Shown piece by piece: positions 49,874-58,366 of a DNA stretch of 64,000 nucleotides; positions within the stretch are counted from its first letter, which is position 1; each line of letters begins with the position of its first letter. Both the position numbers and the translations under genes were made by a program. Source of the stretch: BOG-908 sp963848205 (GTDB lineage: Bacteria > Pseudomonadota > Alphaproteobacteria > Acetobacterales > Acetobacteraceae). The notes below the pieces were generated by a model. It was given only the letters and a program-made list of their open reading frames with translations. It did no database searches and was not told where the DNA came from. The DNA lies in contig CAWKCV010000001.1 of the NCBI GenBank assembly GCA_963848205.1, positions 124,001 through 188,000 on the forward strand, in the 5' to 3' direction.

Positions 49874-50112
49874 TACTTCTTCTCCAACGCCGCCAGCCGA
49901 GCTTCCATCGCCTCCTGCCCCGCCCGCGCCCGCGCCGCCAGCTCGGCCACCGCGTCCAGCTCCTCGCGCCGCACCAATTCCAGGCGGCGGATCGCGTCAT
50001 CTACCCGCGCGCGCACCATCGCCTCCATTTCCTCGCGCAAACCGGCCAGGGCGGAGAGCGCGCCACCGGCCACGCCGGCGATATCCTCGAAGAAGCGTGG
50101 GCGTTCGGCCAT
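49873..50112 (-). CDS. UbiK/BMFP-type accessory factor
   Basis: This is a 79-residue helical coiled-coil protein of the BMFP/UbiK family (opening MAERPRFFEDIAGVAGGALSALAGLREEMEAMVRARVDD, C-terminal AAEARLAALE-like heptads). UbiK supports ubiquinone biosynthesis and binds membranes; that role is inferred. The stop abuts a repeat element. It is divergent from hldD, with about 53 bp between. Confidence 0.88.
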   Translation of the reverse strand: MAERPRFFEDIAGVAGGALSALAGLREEMEAMVRARVDDAIRRLELVRREELDAVAELAARARAGQEAMEARLAALEKK

Positions 50113-50165
50113 GGGTAACGGTCCTTAGATTTGTGTCGGCGGGCGCGATCCGTATAACCCGCCGG

Positions 50166-51140
50166 ATGATTGTGGTCACCGGCGGCGCCGGCTTCATCGG
50201 CAGCTTCTTGCAGGCCGAACTGTTTGCACGTGGGCTCGAGACGGTGATTGTCGACCGGCTAGGGGCGAACGGCAAATGGCGCAACATCGCCCGCCATCCG
50301 CCCGCCAACCTGGTCCACCCCTCCGAGCTGGATGCGTTTCTCGCCAGCGAACCGCCGGTCGAAGCCGTGTTCCACATGGGCGCCATCAGTGGCACGCTGG
50401 CGACGGACGGCGACCATGTCTGGCGCACCAATGTCGATCTCAGCCTCAAACTCTGGTCATGGTGCGCCAGCCGGGGTGTGCGCTTCATCTACGCGTCCTC
50501 GGCCGCCACCTACGGCGACGGCACGCAGGGCTTCGACGATGACCCCACGCTGCTCGACCGCCTGCGCCCACTCAATCTGTATGGCTGGTCCAAGCACGTG
50601 TTCGATCTGCGGGTGATGGACGCTCTGCGGCGAGGCGCCGCGCGCCCGCCGCAATGGGCCGGGCTGAAATTCTTCAACGTGTATGGCCCCAACGAATATC
50701 ACAAGGACGGCATGATCTCGGTCGTCAACGTCAAATACCACGAGCTCGCCGCCGGCGGCCCCGCGCGCCTGTTTCGCAGCCACACGCCCGACATTGCCGA
50801 CGGCGCCCAGTCGCGCGACTTCGTCTGGGTCGGCGACTGCACGAGAGTGATGCTCTGGCTGCTCGACAACCCTGCCGTCTGCGGCCTGTTCAACGTGGGC
50901 AGCGGCCAGGCACGCAGCTATCTCGACATGGCCGGCGCGGTCGCCGATGCAGCCGGGTTCGAGCGCCGCGTCGACTTCGTCGACATGCCGGAGGCGCTGC
51001 GCACGCAATACCAATCCTACACCTGCGCGCGCATGGATCGCCTGCAGGCAGCCGGCTACACCGCGCCACCCACCTCGCTGGAAGACGGCGTGGCCACCTA
51101 TGTCGGCCGCTATCTCTCCCAGCCCGACCCTTACCGATGA
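50166..51140 (+). CDS. hldD: ADP-L-glycero-D-manno-heptose 6-epimerase
   Basis: HldD inverts C6 of ADP-heptose, completing the lipopolysaccharide core donor begun by HldE. The 324-residue SDR-type protein has the NAD motif MIVVTGGAGFIGSF, the Ser region YASSAATYGDG, catalytic YGWSKHVFD (YxxxK), the block FNVYGPNEYHKDGMISVV and FNVGSGQARSYLDMAG. All fit RfaD/HldD rather than UDP-sugar epimerases. Start is ATG 50166. lgt follows after 7 bp. Confidence 0.95.
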   Translation: MIVVTGGAGFIGSFLQAELFARGLETVIVDRLGANGKWRNIARHPPANLVHPSELDAFLASEPPVEAVFHMGAISGTLATDGDHVWRTNVDLSLKLWSWCASRGVRFIYASSAATYGDGTQGFDDDPTLLDRLRPLNLYGWSKHVFDLRVMDALRRGAARPPQWAGLKFFNVYGPNEYHKDGMISVVNVKYHELAAGGPARLFRSHTPDIADGAQSRDFVWVGDCTRVMLWLLDNPAVCGLFNVGSGQARSYLDMAGAVADAAGFERRVDFVDMPEALRTQYQSYTCARMDRLQAAGYTAPPTSLEDGVATYVGRYLSQPDPYR

Positions 51141-51147
51141 TCGGCCG

Positions 51148-51972
51148 ATGAGCGCACCCCTCCAATTCCCGCAATTCGACCCCGTGCTGCTCCATCTGGG
51201 GCCGCTGCAAATCCGCTGGTACGCGCTCGCCTACATCGTCGGCCTGGTCACCGGCTGGCAGGTCATGCGCCGGCTGGTGCGCGAGACGCCCGCGGTCGCC
51301 ACCCTGCAGCAGACCGACGATTTCCTCACCTGGGCCACCCTCGGCGTCGTGCTCGGCGGCCGCATCGGCTACTGCCTGTTCTACCAGCCCGGCTATTACC
51401 TCCGTCATCCGCTCGAGATCGCCGCAGTCTGGACCGGCGGGATGAGCTTCCATGGCGGAATGCTCGGCGTGGTCACGGCCCTTGTGCTGTTCTGCCGCCG
51501 CAACCGGATCCCGCTGCTGGGATTTGCCGACCGCATGGCCATCGTCACCCCGATCGGGCTGGCCCTCGGCCGCGTCGCCAACTTCATCAACGGCGAGCTA
51601 TGGGGCCGCCCGGCGCCGGATTACGTGCCCTGGCGCATGGTGTTCCCCCGCACGCAGGACGGCGTGCCGCGCCACCCCAGCCAGCTTTACGAAGCGCTGC
51701 TCGAAGGCGTGCTCCTGTTCTCCGTCGTGTTCCTGATCTCGCGCCGCGAAGCCGTCCGCGCACGGTTTGGCACGCTGACCGGCATCTTCCTCATCGGCTA
51801 CGGGCTGGCGCGCATTACCGCCGAGTTCTTCCGCGAGCCGGATGCGTTCCTCGGCTTCCTGTGGAGCGGGGCTACGATGGGGCAGATCTTGTCGTTCCCG
51901 ATGATCCTGGCCGGCATCGGGCTGATTGCGCTTGCGCAGCGCGGGGCAGAGAAGAAAGCAGTCCTTTTTTGA
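51148..51972 (+). CDS. lgt: Phosphatidylglycerol-prolipoprotein diacylglyceryl transferase
   Basis: Lgt adds the diacylglyceryl group to the lipobox cysteine of prelipoproteins. The 274-residue membrane protein has seven helices and the signature GRVANFINGELWGRP, SFHGGMLGV and HPSQLYEALLEG. The ATG at 51148 lies 7 bp after hldD. The last residues KKAVLF and the TGA are provided by a repeat; the family ends near the preceding ALAQRG-like residues. Lnt, acting two steps later, is at 55406-56884. Confidence 0.95.
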   Translation: MSAPLQFPQFDPVLLHLGPLQIRWYALAYIVGLVTGWQVMRRLVRETPAVATLQQTDDFLTWATLGVVLGGRIGYCLFYQPGYYLRHPLEIAAVWTGGMSFHGGMLGVVTALVLFCRRNRIPLLGFADRMAIVTPIGLALGRVANFINGELWGRPAPDYVPWRMVFPRTQDGVPRHPSQLYEALLEGVLLFSVVFLISRREAVRARFGTLTGIFLIGYGLARITAEFFREPDAFLGFLWSGATMGQILSFPMILAGIGLIALAQRGAEKKAVLF

Positions 51973-52085
51973 AAAAAAGGACCAAAAAGCTTTTGCGGAT
52001 GCTGTCGCGAGCTTCTCCCCGAGGTTCGCGACAGCGGCCCAAAAGTTTTTTGCTTCTTTTTTTCGAAAAACAAGGCCTTCCTTCT
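51952..52085. repeat. Interspersed boundary element, copy 14 (two arms)
   Basis: Left arm 51957-51996 is a near-consensus copy (GCAGTCCTTTTTTG, AAAAAAAGGAC, CAAAAAGCTTTTGC). Right arm about 52040-52083 (CCAAAAGTTTTTTGCTTC...). The spacer holds GCTGTCGCGAGC and its inverse GTTCGCGACAGCGG. It ends lgt and leads into the TTG start of midA. Confidence 0.88.
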
Positions 52086-53059
52086 TGCTGACCGAACGCC
52101 TCGACATCTTCATGGCGCGCGCAAACCAAATCTATTACGCCACCCACAACCCGTTCGCCGACTTCACCACCGCACCGGAAATCAGCCAGATGTTCGGCGA
52201 ATTGATCGGCGCCTGGCTCGCCGTCGTCTGGCAACAATGCGGCGCGCCCGACCCCGTGCGGCTCATCGAGGCAGGCCCGGGCCGCGGCACGCTGATGCAG
52301 GACGCGCTGCGCATCCTGGGCCGTATCGCGCCCGACCTGCGGCGGGCCGCCCGCGTGCACCTCATCGACACCTCCCCTCGCCTGCGCGCGGAACAAGCGG
52401 CCCGCGTGCCGGACGCGACGTGGCACGACGCGCTGGAGGATGTGCCGGCGGGACCCACCCTGCTGGTCGCCAACGAGTTCCTCGATGCGCTGCCGATCCG
52501 CCAGTTCGTCCGGACGGCCGACGGCTGGGCCGAACATTTCGTCCAAGCCGGCCGGCTCGTCTGCCAGCCCGCCGATCCGCCGGGCGTGGTGGCAGCCGAA
52601 GGCGAGATCGTCGAATTCGGCGAGGCCGGCTGCGCCTGGACGGCCGCACTGGCCAAGCGCCTGGCGGCCGAAGGTGGAGCCGCGCTGCTGCTGGATTACG
52701 GCACGGCGGAGACAATGCCGGGCGACAGTCTGCAGGCGCTGCGTGGCGGCCGCCCCGCCGATCCGCTCGCGGCACCCGGGGAGGCCGACCTGACCGCGCA
52801 TGTCGATTTCGCCGCCATCGCCCGCGCGGCCAGGGCGGCCGGCGCGGCGGTGTGGGGCCCGGTCTCGCAAGGCGCGTTCCTTGGCCGGCTGGGCCTGGCC
52901 GAACGCGCGGCGCGCCTGGCCGCCGCCCAACCCGACCACGCGGCCGCCACCCTCGAAGCCGCGCGCCGCCTGGCGGCTCCCTACCGCATGGGCGCGCTGT
53001 TCAAGGCGATCTGCCTGACCCACCCGGATTGTCCGGCACCACCGGGCTTGCACGCATGA
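52085..53059 (+). CDS. MidA/NDUFAF7-type SAM-dependent methyltransferase
   Basis: This 324-residue methyltransferase belongs to the family of NDUFAF7/MidA, which methylates a complex I subunit arginine in eukaryotes. The motif NPFADFTTAPEISQMFGELIGAWLA is diagnostic, followed by IEAGPGRGTLMQDALRIL, a GxGxG-type SAM site. N-terminal start is difficult: TTG at 52085 (MLTERLDIFMARANQIYYATHNP) is chosen over frames reading through the repeat; the normal N-terminal ~20 residues of the family appear shortened. Its stop overlaps pgeF (ATGA). Confidence 0.88.
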   Translation: MLTERLDIFMARANQIYYATHNPFADFTTAPEISQMFGELIGAWLAVVWQQCGAPDPVRLIEAGPGRGTLMQDALRILGRIAPDLRRAARVHLIDTSPRLRAEQAARVPDATWHDALEDVPAGPTLLVANEFLDALPIRQFVRTADGWAEHFVQAGRLVCQPADPPGVVAAEGEIVEFGEAGCAWTAALAKRLAAEGGAALLLDYGTAETMPGDSLQALRGGRPADPLAAPGEADLTAHVDFAAIARAARAAGAAVWGPVSQGAFLGRLGLAERAARLAAAQPDHAAATLEAARRLAAPYRMGALFKAICLTHPDCPAPPGLHA

Positions 53060-53835
53060 ACGCCGAGTTTCTCGTTCACCCGTCGCTGACCGTGCCGCAC
53101 GGCTTCTTTACCCGGCGCGGCGGCGTCTCAACCGGCCCCTATGCCAGCCTCAATTGCAGCATCTCCAGCGGCGACGATCCGGCACACCTGGCGGAAAACC
53201 GCGCGCTTGTGGCCGCCGCGCTGGCCGTCGAACCCGGCCGCCTGCTCGGGCTGACCCAGGTGCACGGCACGGACGTGGTCACCGTCCAATCACCGTGGGC
53301 CATCGGCCAGGGTGCGCGCGCGGACGCGATGGTGACTGGCCTGGCAGGCGTGGCGCTGGGCGTGATCACCGCCGACTGCGCGCCGGTGCTGTTCTGCGAC
53401 GCCGCGGCCGGCATCGTCGGCGCGGCCCATGCCGGCTGGCGCGGCGCGGCCGCCGGCGTGCTGGAAGCGACCTTGTCGGCAATGGCCGCGCTCGGCGCCG
53501 ATCCGGCGCGCGTGGCAGCCATCGTCGGCCCCTGCATCGCCCAGGCCAGCTACGAAGTCGGCGACGATCTTCGCGACCAGGTCTTGCCGACGCTGCCGGG
53601 CGCCGCGCGCTTCTTCGCATCCGGCCGACGCCCGTCGCATTGGCAGTTCGACTTGGCGGGCTACTGCCTGGCGCGCCTCGAGCGTGCCGGCGTCGGGTAC
53701 GCGGGCGGGCTGGGTGTCGACACCTGCGCTGACGAGGCGCGATTCTTCAGCCACCGGCGGCGCACGCTGGCCGGCGGCGGCCCGATCGGGCATCAGATGT
53801 CGGCCATTTCCATCGGGGGCGCCGCGCGTGCTTGA
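53056..53835 (+). CDS. pgeF: Peptidoglycan editing factor PgeF/YfiH
   Basis: PgeF (formerly laccase-domain YfiH) removes wrongly incorporated L-Ser-containing muropeptides. The 259-residue protein has VHGTDVV, VITADCAPVLF (Cys), AAHAGWRGAAAG (His) and IVGPCIAQASYEVG, the metal-binding family motifs. It follows midA with a 4-bp overlap. The last residues run into the lipoprotein gene start (8-bp overlap). Confidence 0.93.
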   Translation: MNAEFLVHPSLTVPHGFFTRRGGVSTGPYASLNCSISSGDDPAHLAENRALVAAALAVEPGRLLGLTQVHGTDVVTVQSPWAIGQGARADAMVTGLAGVALGVITADCAPVLFCDAAAGIVGAAHAGWRGAAAGVLEATLSAMAALGADPARVAAIVGPCIAQASYEVGDDLRDQVLPTLPGAARFFASGRRPSHWQFDLAGYCLARLERAGVGYAGGLGVDTCADEARFFSHRRRTLAGGGPIGHQMSAISIGGAARA

Positions 53836-54712
53836 ACGAGTGATCGCCTGCGCCGCACTTCTGCTGGGCCTGGCCGGCTGCGGCGACCTGCCCCGCCCGT
53901 TCGCCGGCAACCCCGGCCGGCAGGCGCTGATGCTGTCGGTGCCGCCGCCGCCGAAACTGATGGTGCCCAATCCCACCGATTCGCTGCTGGGCGACCGCGA
54001 GGCCGCCGCCTGGTCGCATGCGATGACCGACGCGCTGGTGGCCAGCGAACTGCCGGCGTTCAACGCCACGCCGCATGCCGGCGACTGGATCCTGCACCTC
54101 TCGGCCAATCTGCAAGGTGGCCAGGTGACGCCGACCTATGCACTGACGGACGCACGCGGCGGCGACCGCGGGCGCGTGACCGGCAGCCCGGTGCCGGCCG
54201 GCGCCTGGGCGCAAGGCTCGCCGCAGGTGCTGGGCCAATCGGCCGCCGAGGTGGCGCCGCAGATCGTCGCGCTGCTGCGCGCGGTCGATGCCACGCTCAA
54301 GCAGAGCGACCCGAACAGCCTCTATAACCGGCCAGCGCGTATCTTCTTCGCGGGTGTCACGGGAGCGCCGGGCGATGGCAAGCCGACGCTGACCCACGGC
54401 ATTCGCAGCAAAATCCCCGAGACGGGCGACCAGCTCGTCACCCGGCCGGAGTTCGCCGACTATATCCTACGCGCGACCGTGCAGTTGACCGACGAGCCGG
54501 GCGGCCAGCAGCAGGTGGAAATCCACTGGTTCGTTGCCGACCGCACAGGCCGGGTGATCGGCGACATCGCGCAGGGCCACGATCTGCCGCGCGGCACGCT
54601 CGACCATCATTGGGGTGACATCGCCTCGGTCATCACGGACCAGGCGGCCGGCGCCGTTCACGACGCGATCACGAACGCCTCCGGCCGGCATGACAAGCAC
54701 ACGGCCTCCTGA
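53828..54712 (+). CDS. Hypothetical lipoprotein
   Basis: This 294-residue protein has a lipobox (LLLGLAGC; Cys at about 17) after a GTG start at 53828. The start overlaps the pgeF stop by 8 bp, which suggests coupling. The mature part was not recognised; it contains PPPPKLMVPNPTDSLLGDREA, GDWILHLSANLQGGQVTPTYAL, YNRPARIFFAGVTGAPGDGK and HWFVADRTGRVIGDIAQGHDLPRG, which read as a beta-rich periplasmic fold. With lgt and lnt nearby it would be a client of their pathway. Confidence 0.75.
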   Translation: MLERVIACAALLLGLAGCGDLPRPFAGNPGRQALMLSVPPPPKLMVPNPTDSLLGDREAAAWSHAMTDALVASELPAFNATPHAGDWILHLSANLQGGQVTPTYALTDARGGDRGRVTGSPVPAGAWAQGSPQVLGQSAAEVAPQIVALLRAVDATLKQSDPNSLYNRPARIFFAGVTGAPGDGKPTLTHGIRSKIPETGDQLVTRPEFADYILRATVQLTDEPGGQQQVEIHWFVADRTGRVIGDIAQGHDLPRGTLDHHWGDIASVITDQAAGAVHDAITNASGRHDKHTAS

Positions 54713-54794
54713 CCGGCGACATACGTACGCAACCGGAACAAACCAGTTTGGTGTCGAAGAGGACTTTTTTTAGATCGTTCCAGTTGAGCGATGA

Positions 54795-54820
54795 CGGCGG
54801 GCTATTTTTCTAGCGCGCCG
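54795..54820. terminator. Bidirectional hairpin between convergent genes
   Basis: A 10-bp stem CGGCGgGCTA/TAGCgCGCCG with one mismatch and loop TTTTTC lies between the convergent lipoprotein and XRE genes. T-runs are weak, so termination is likely but not certain. Confidence 0.45.
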
Positions 54821-54840
54821 CCTCAGATCAAACCCGCTGG

Positions 54841-55314
54841 TCAGACCGGCAGGTCAGCCGGGCCCATGGACTTGATCAGATCGAACACGCGCTTGCGCAC
54901 CGAAGGATCGGTGATGCGGTAATAAGCGCGCACCAGTTCCAGCGTTTCGCGTTTTGCAAGCGGATCGTCGCCATGTCCGAACTCGGAACGCTCGGCGAAG
55001 CCGGCCACGTGGGTCGTGCCGGTCGTCTGGCCTGACGCATCCGGCATGTCGTCGAAAAAAAAGCTGATCGGCACATCGAGAACACGCGACAAGTCATACA
55101 GGCGCGAAGCGCCGACCCGGTTCACGCCGCGCTCGTATTTCTGCACCTGCTGGAACGTCAGCCCGAGCGCTTCGCCGAGTCGCTCCTGCGACATGCCCAT
55201 CAATGTGCGGCGGAGACGAATGCGCGAACCGACATGAACGTCGATCGGGCTGGGGCGGCTTTCTGTGGCCTCACTGGCCGGCGCATCATATGACGCAGCG
55301 TTACTACGGGACAT
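54841..55314 (-). CDS. XRE-family helix-turn-helix regulator
   Basis: This 157-residue transcriptional regulator has a Cro/C1-type helix-turn-helix at about residues 26-85 (GSRIRLRRTLMGMSQERLGEALGLTFQQVQKYERG) and an alphaproteobacterial C-terminal arm (SFFFDDMPDASGQ, DPSVRKRVFDLIKSMG). This type is common in Rhodospirillales; its targets are unknown. The ATG at 55314 is chosen; a GTG at 55332 would add six residues. A good promoter lies about 50 bp upstream. Confidence 0.88.
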   Translation of the reverse strand: MSRSNAASYDAPASEATESRPSPIDVHVGSRIRLRRTLMGMSQERLGEALGLTFQQVQKYERGVNRVGASRLYDLSRVLDVPISFFFDDMPDASGQTTGTTHVAGFAERSEFGHGDDPLAKRETLELVRAYYRITDPSVRKRVFDLIKSMGPADLPV

Positions 55315-55361
55315 CCGGGAGAGCTCTTTCACGACCGTGACCTGGGGTCTGGCATAGGCAG

Positions 55362-55390
55362 GCTCTACCGATACAACCCCAAATTGTCAA
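55362..55390 (-). promoter_or_regulatory. Candidate sigma70-type promoter for the XRE gene
   Basis: On the minus strand TTGACA (55390-55385) is followed after 17 bp by TAGAGC (55367-55362), about 50 bp upstream of the XRE start. The -35 box is perfect; the -10 is weak. Confidence 0.5.
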
Positions 55391-55405
55391 TCGAGTTTTC
55401 GCTTT

Positions 55406-56884
55406 TCAGAATATTATTCCAATTTTTTGCACAATCCTCCGGTTCGTCCGCGCTGCCCAAAGCCCTGCGGCAAGCGTGACAGCCGCCAGCAGGCCCGGCG
55501 CCCATAGCCGAAGCCGACCTGCAATCGTGGGTGGCAAGGCGCCTGGCACGCGCTCAACGAGGGCACCCGAGCGGTCCAGCCCCAGCGTGTCGCGCAACCG
55601 TCCATGCGCGTCGATGACGGTGGAGATGCCGGTGTTGGCCGCGCGCACCATCGGCAAACCTTCCTCGACGGTGCGCATGCGCGCGGCCGCCAGATGCTGC
55701 CGGGGGCCGGTCGAATTGCCGAACCAGGCGTCGTTGGTGATGTTGACCAGCAAGCTCGGCCGGTCCCCTTCAGCCACCACCTGGCCCGGAAAGATCGCCT
55801 CGTAGCAGATCAGCGGCCCGAACGGCGGCAGCCCGGGTAGTCGCAGCGTGCGAAGGCCGGGCCCGGGCACGAAACCCTGCTCGCCCAGAATGATGTGCGC
55901 GTAGCTGGGGAAATATTCGCCGAACGGCACCAGATGCGCCTTGTCATACACGCCGGCGACCGAGGCGTCCGGCGCCACGGCGATCAGGCTGTTATGGGCC
56001 ACCGTGCGGGACTCGAACCGCTCGGCGCCCGCCAGCGTCATCAGCGCAGGATGGGCCGCATCCGCGATCGCCTGACGCGCCGGAGCGTCCTGCGCCAGGG
56101 CATAGGGGCTTCCCGTCTCCGGCCACACCACCACGACCGGCCCCGCTCCCGCACGGCGCACCCCCGCACGCGTAAGCGCCAGATAGCGGTCGAAGACACG
56201 CGCCGCCCAATCGACGTCGTTCAGGTGGTCGCGATGATCCTCCTCCGACACGTTGCCCTGCACGATCACCGCGGTCAGCGCCGTATCCGGCACCGTCACC
56301 CCTAGCCGGGCCGCCCCCGCCCCGGCCCAGGCCAGCAGCAGCACCAGGCTGGCCACCCAGCCACGGCGGCCTTGCGCCAGGCCACCTGCCAGCAGAAGCG
56401 TGCCCAGCGTCAGCCCGCCGGTGCCCACCCAAGCCGCAGGCTGCATGAACACCAGGCCGAGTGTGCCCGGCATCTCCCACACGCTGCCCAGCGGGTTCCA
56501 TGGAAAGCCGCTCAGGATGAACTGCCGCGCGATGTCGCCCAGCACCCACAACCCGGCGAGCACGCAAAGCCGCGCCCAGCCCGCCGGTACGAGCCTCGCC
56601 GCGGCACATGGCACGGCGATGAACAGCGCCAGCACAGCCGAGAGCAGCGGCACGGTTATCGGCACTGCCCACCAGAAGTCGGCGGCCATCACCAGAACGG
56701 CGTTGGTCACCCAATAGAGACCGCCGAGGTTGAACCCCAAGCCGAACAGGAAGCCACGCCAGGCGGCACTGCGTGCGCTTGGGGCTTGCCCGATGGCGGC
56801 CAGCAGAGCCGGCACGGTGAGCAGCAACACGGGTGTCAACGTGAAGGGGGGGAGGGCGAGTGCGGAAACAGCACCCGCAAGCAA
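55406..56884 (-). CDS. lnt: Apolipoprotein N-acyltransferase
   Basis: Lnt adds the third acyl chain to lipoproteins in the inner membrane. The protein (492 residues) has several N-terminal helices followed by a nitrilase-like periplasmic domain: Glu in VWPETGSPYA, Lys in VYDKAHLVPFGEYFP, catalytic Cys in PLICYEAIFP. A TTG at 56884 gives MLAGAVSALALPPFTLTPVL, the canonical family opening; upstream in-frame codons read through a repeat element and are rejected. Frame and spacing match the repeat-edge pattern seen for ppx and rsmA. Confidence 0.92.
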   Translation of the reverse strand: MLAGAVSALALPPFTLTPVLLLTVPALLAAIGQAPSARSAAWRGFLFGLGFNLGGLYWVTNAVLVMAADFWWAVPITVPLLSAVLALFIAVPCAAARLVPAGWARLCVLAGLWVLGDIARQFILSGFPWNPLGSVWEMPGTLGLVFMQPAAWVGTGGLTLGTLLLAGGLAQGRRGWVASLVLLLAWAGAGAARLGVTVPDTALTAVIVQGNVSEEDHRDHLNDVDWAARVFDRYLALTRAGVRRAGAGPVVVVWPETGSPYALAQDAPARQAIADAAHPALMTLAGAERFESRTVAHNSLIAVAPDASVAGVYDKAHLVPFGEYFPSYAHIILGEQGFVPGPGLRTLRLPGLPPFGPLICYEAIFPGQVVAEGDRPSLLVNITNDAWFGNSTGPRQHLAAARMRTVEEGLPMVRAANTGISTVIDAHGRLRDTLGLDRSGALVERVPGALPPTIAGRLRLWAPGLLAAVTLAAGLWAARTNRRIVQKIGIIF

Positions 56885-56887
56885 AGT

Positions 56888-56933
56888 GAGGGAAGCAGTT
56901 CTTTTTTGAAAAAAAGAACCCAAAAACTTTGGG
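56888..56933. repeat. Interspersed boundary element, copy 15 (single arm)
   Basis: Arm with GCAGTTCTTTTTTG, AAAAAAAGAAC and CCAAAAACTTTGG between olsB and lnt on the same strand. It touches the olsB stop and lies 3 bp from the lnt TTG start. Confidence 0.8.
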
Positions 56934-57809
56934 TTATTCAAGGGCGTCGCGGAGCTGGCGTTCGTAGTGGCGGTAGTATTTGTCGGTGACCAGGTCGGTT
57001 TTGACAACGATGGCGACGTCGATGGTGTTGAACTGGTGGTCGATCACGGCGCCGTCGCCGATGAAGCAGCCGAGGCGCAGATAGCCTTTGATCAGCGGCG
57101 GCAGGTTGGCCATGGCACGCTTCTGGTCGAGCTCATCGGGGTCCATCCGGCGCATGTCCACATAGCGGTCGGGCAGCGCGGTCGGGCGCAGCGCAGGCGG
57201 TGCGAGGTGATTGTAATAGAGATAGGTGAGCTCGGGCGCCCATCTGTCCGGGTCGGTGCCGGGCAGGCTGGCGCAGCCGAACATCATGTCCACCTGGTGG
57301 CGGAACACATAGGCCGCGATGCCGCGCCACAGAAGCTGCATCACCGCGCGCGAGCGGTAGCGCGCGTCCACGCAGGAACGGCCCAGCTCCAGCAGCTTGC
57401 CCTGGAAGCTGATCAGCGGCGCGATGTCATATTCGTCGTCGGTGTAGAACCGCCCGATCTGCTCGGCGGCGCTCTGCTGGATCAGCCGATACGTGCCAAC
57501 CACGCCTTCCGGCCCCGGCCCGATTGCATGGTCCACCACCAGCATGTGGTCGGCCACCGCATCGAAGGCGTCCACGTCGCGCTCCAGCATGCGCGCGGCC
57601 GCCGACGGTTCGGCGCGCATCTCCTCGTAGAACACCCGCCAGCGCAGCGCCTGCACGGCGTCGATCTCGGCTTCCGTCGTCGCAATGCGCACGCCCAGAT
57701 GGCCGGCGCGCAGCTCGCCGAAGCCCGGCCCGTCCTGCGGGCCGAGCGGTGGGCCGGCGCGCTTCAACCCGCCGCTGATGCCGGCCGGTATCTTGATGTC
57801 GGCGGTCAT
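56934..57809 (-). CDS. olsB: Ornithine-acyl-ACP N-acyltransferase (OlsB-type, GNAT fold)
   Basis: OlsB makes lyso-ornithine lipid, the first step to membrane ornithine lipids. The 291-residue protein carries the COG3176 hallmarks: LRWRVFYEEMRAEP, DAFDAVADHMLVVD, ELGRSCVDARYRSRAVMQLLWRGIAAY, the SLPGTDPD loop and the C-terminal PPLIKGYLRLGCFIGDGAVIDHQFNTIDVAIVV. Its start overlaps the fur stop by 4 bp (ATGA), so the regulator and this gene are coupled. The OlsA partner is not in the window. Confidence 0.9.
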   Translation of the reverse strand: MTADIKIPAGISGGLKRAGPPLGPQDGPGFGELRAGHLGVRIATTEAEIDAVQALRWRVFYEEMRAEPSAAARMLERDVDAFDAVADHMLVVDHAIGPGPEGVVGTYRLIQQSAAEQIGRFYTDDEYDIAPLISFQGKLLELGRSCVDARYRSRAVMQLLWRGIAAYVFRHQVDMMFGCASLPGTDPDRWAPELTYLYYNHLAPPALRPTALPDRYVDMRRMDPDELDQKRAMANLPPLIKGYLRLGCFIGDGAVIDHQFNTIDVAIVVKTDLVTDKYYRHYERQLRDALE

Positions 57810-58300
57810 TCTGGTGCTCCGTTCGGCCGGTTCCTGACCTTCGCAGGCACCGGTTCGGCACCTTGCGGGGGCTCGCCGGTCATGGCGCCGGCCTGTCCCA
57901 CGCGCCGCCCATATATCTCCAGCCGCGTGGACACCAGATCGAATCCGAGCCCGGCGGCGATCTGCTGCATCAGCCGTTCGTGTTCGCCGCCCTCGAATTC
58001 GATCACGCGGCCGGTATCGACGTCGATCAGGTGATAATGCCGCCCATGCTCGGTCGGCTCGTAGCGGGCGCGTCCACCACCGAAATCGCGCCGGGCCAGG
58101 ATGCCGCGCTCCTCCAGCAGGCGGACGGTGCGATAGACGGTCGCGATGGAAATCCGTCCGTCCAGCGCGGAGGCGCGACGATACAGCTCCTCGACGTCGG
58201 GATGGTCCTCCGAATCCGACAGCACGCGCGTGATCACGCGGCGCTGCCCGGTCATCTTCAACCCTTGCTCGACGCAGATGCGCTCGATGCGCGATTCCAT
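57806..58300 (-). CDS. Fur-family transcriptional regulator (Mur/Fur type)
   Basis: This 164-residue winged-helix metalloregulator has the DNA-binding domain VEELYRRASALDGRISIATVYRTVRLLEERGI and the metal-binding region EHGRHYHLIDVDTGRVIEFEGGEHE. It lacks the CxxC structural zinc motifs of E. coli Fur, as do many alphaproteobacterial Fur/Mur proteins, so Mn or Fe sensing cannot be settled. The last ~35 residues are a polar tail. It sits in an operon mucR-fur-olsB. Confidence 0.9.
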   Translation of the reverse strand: MESRIERICVEQGLKMTGQRRVITRVLSDSEDHPDVEELYRRASALDGRISIATVYRTVRLLEERGILARRDFGGGRARYEPTEHGRHYHLIDVDTGRVIEFEGGEHERLMQQIAAGLGFDLVSTRLEIYGRRVGQAGAMTGEPPQGAEPVPAKVRNRPNGAPE

Positions 58301-58366
58301 GGGAGGCTTCCTAGGCCAGGAAGCGCCAGGCTGGGAAGATGCGCGCAGGCGATGCGGACGCGGCGG

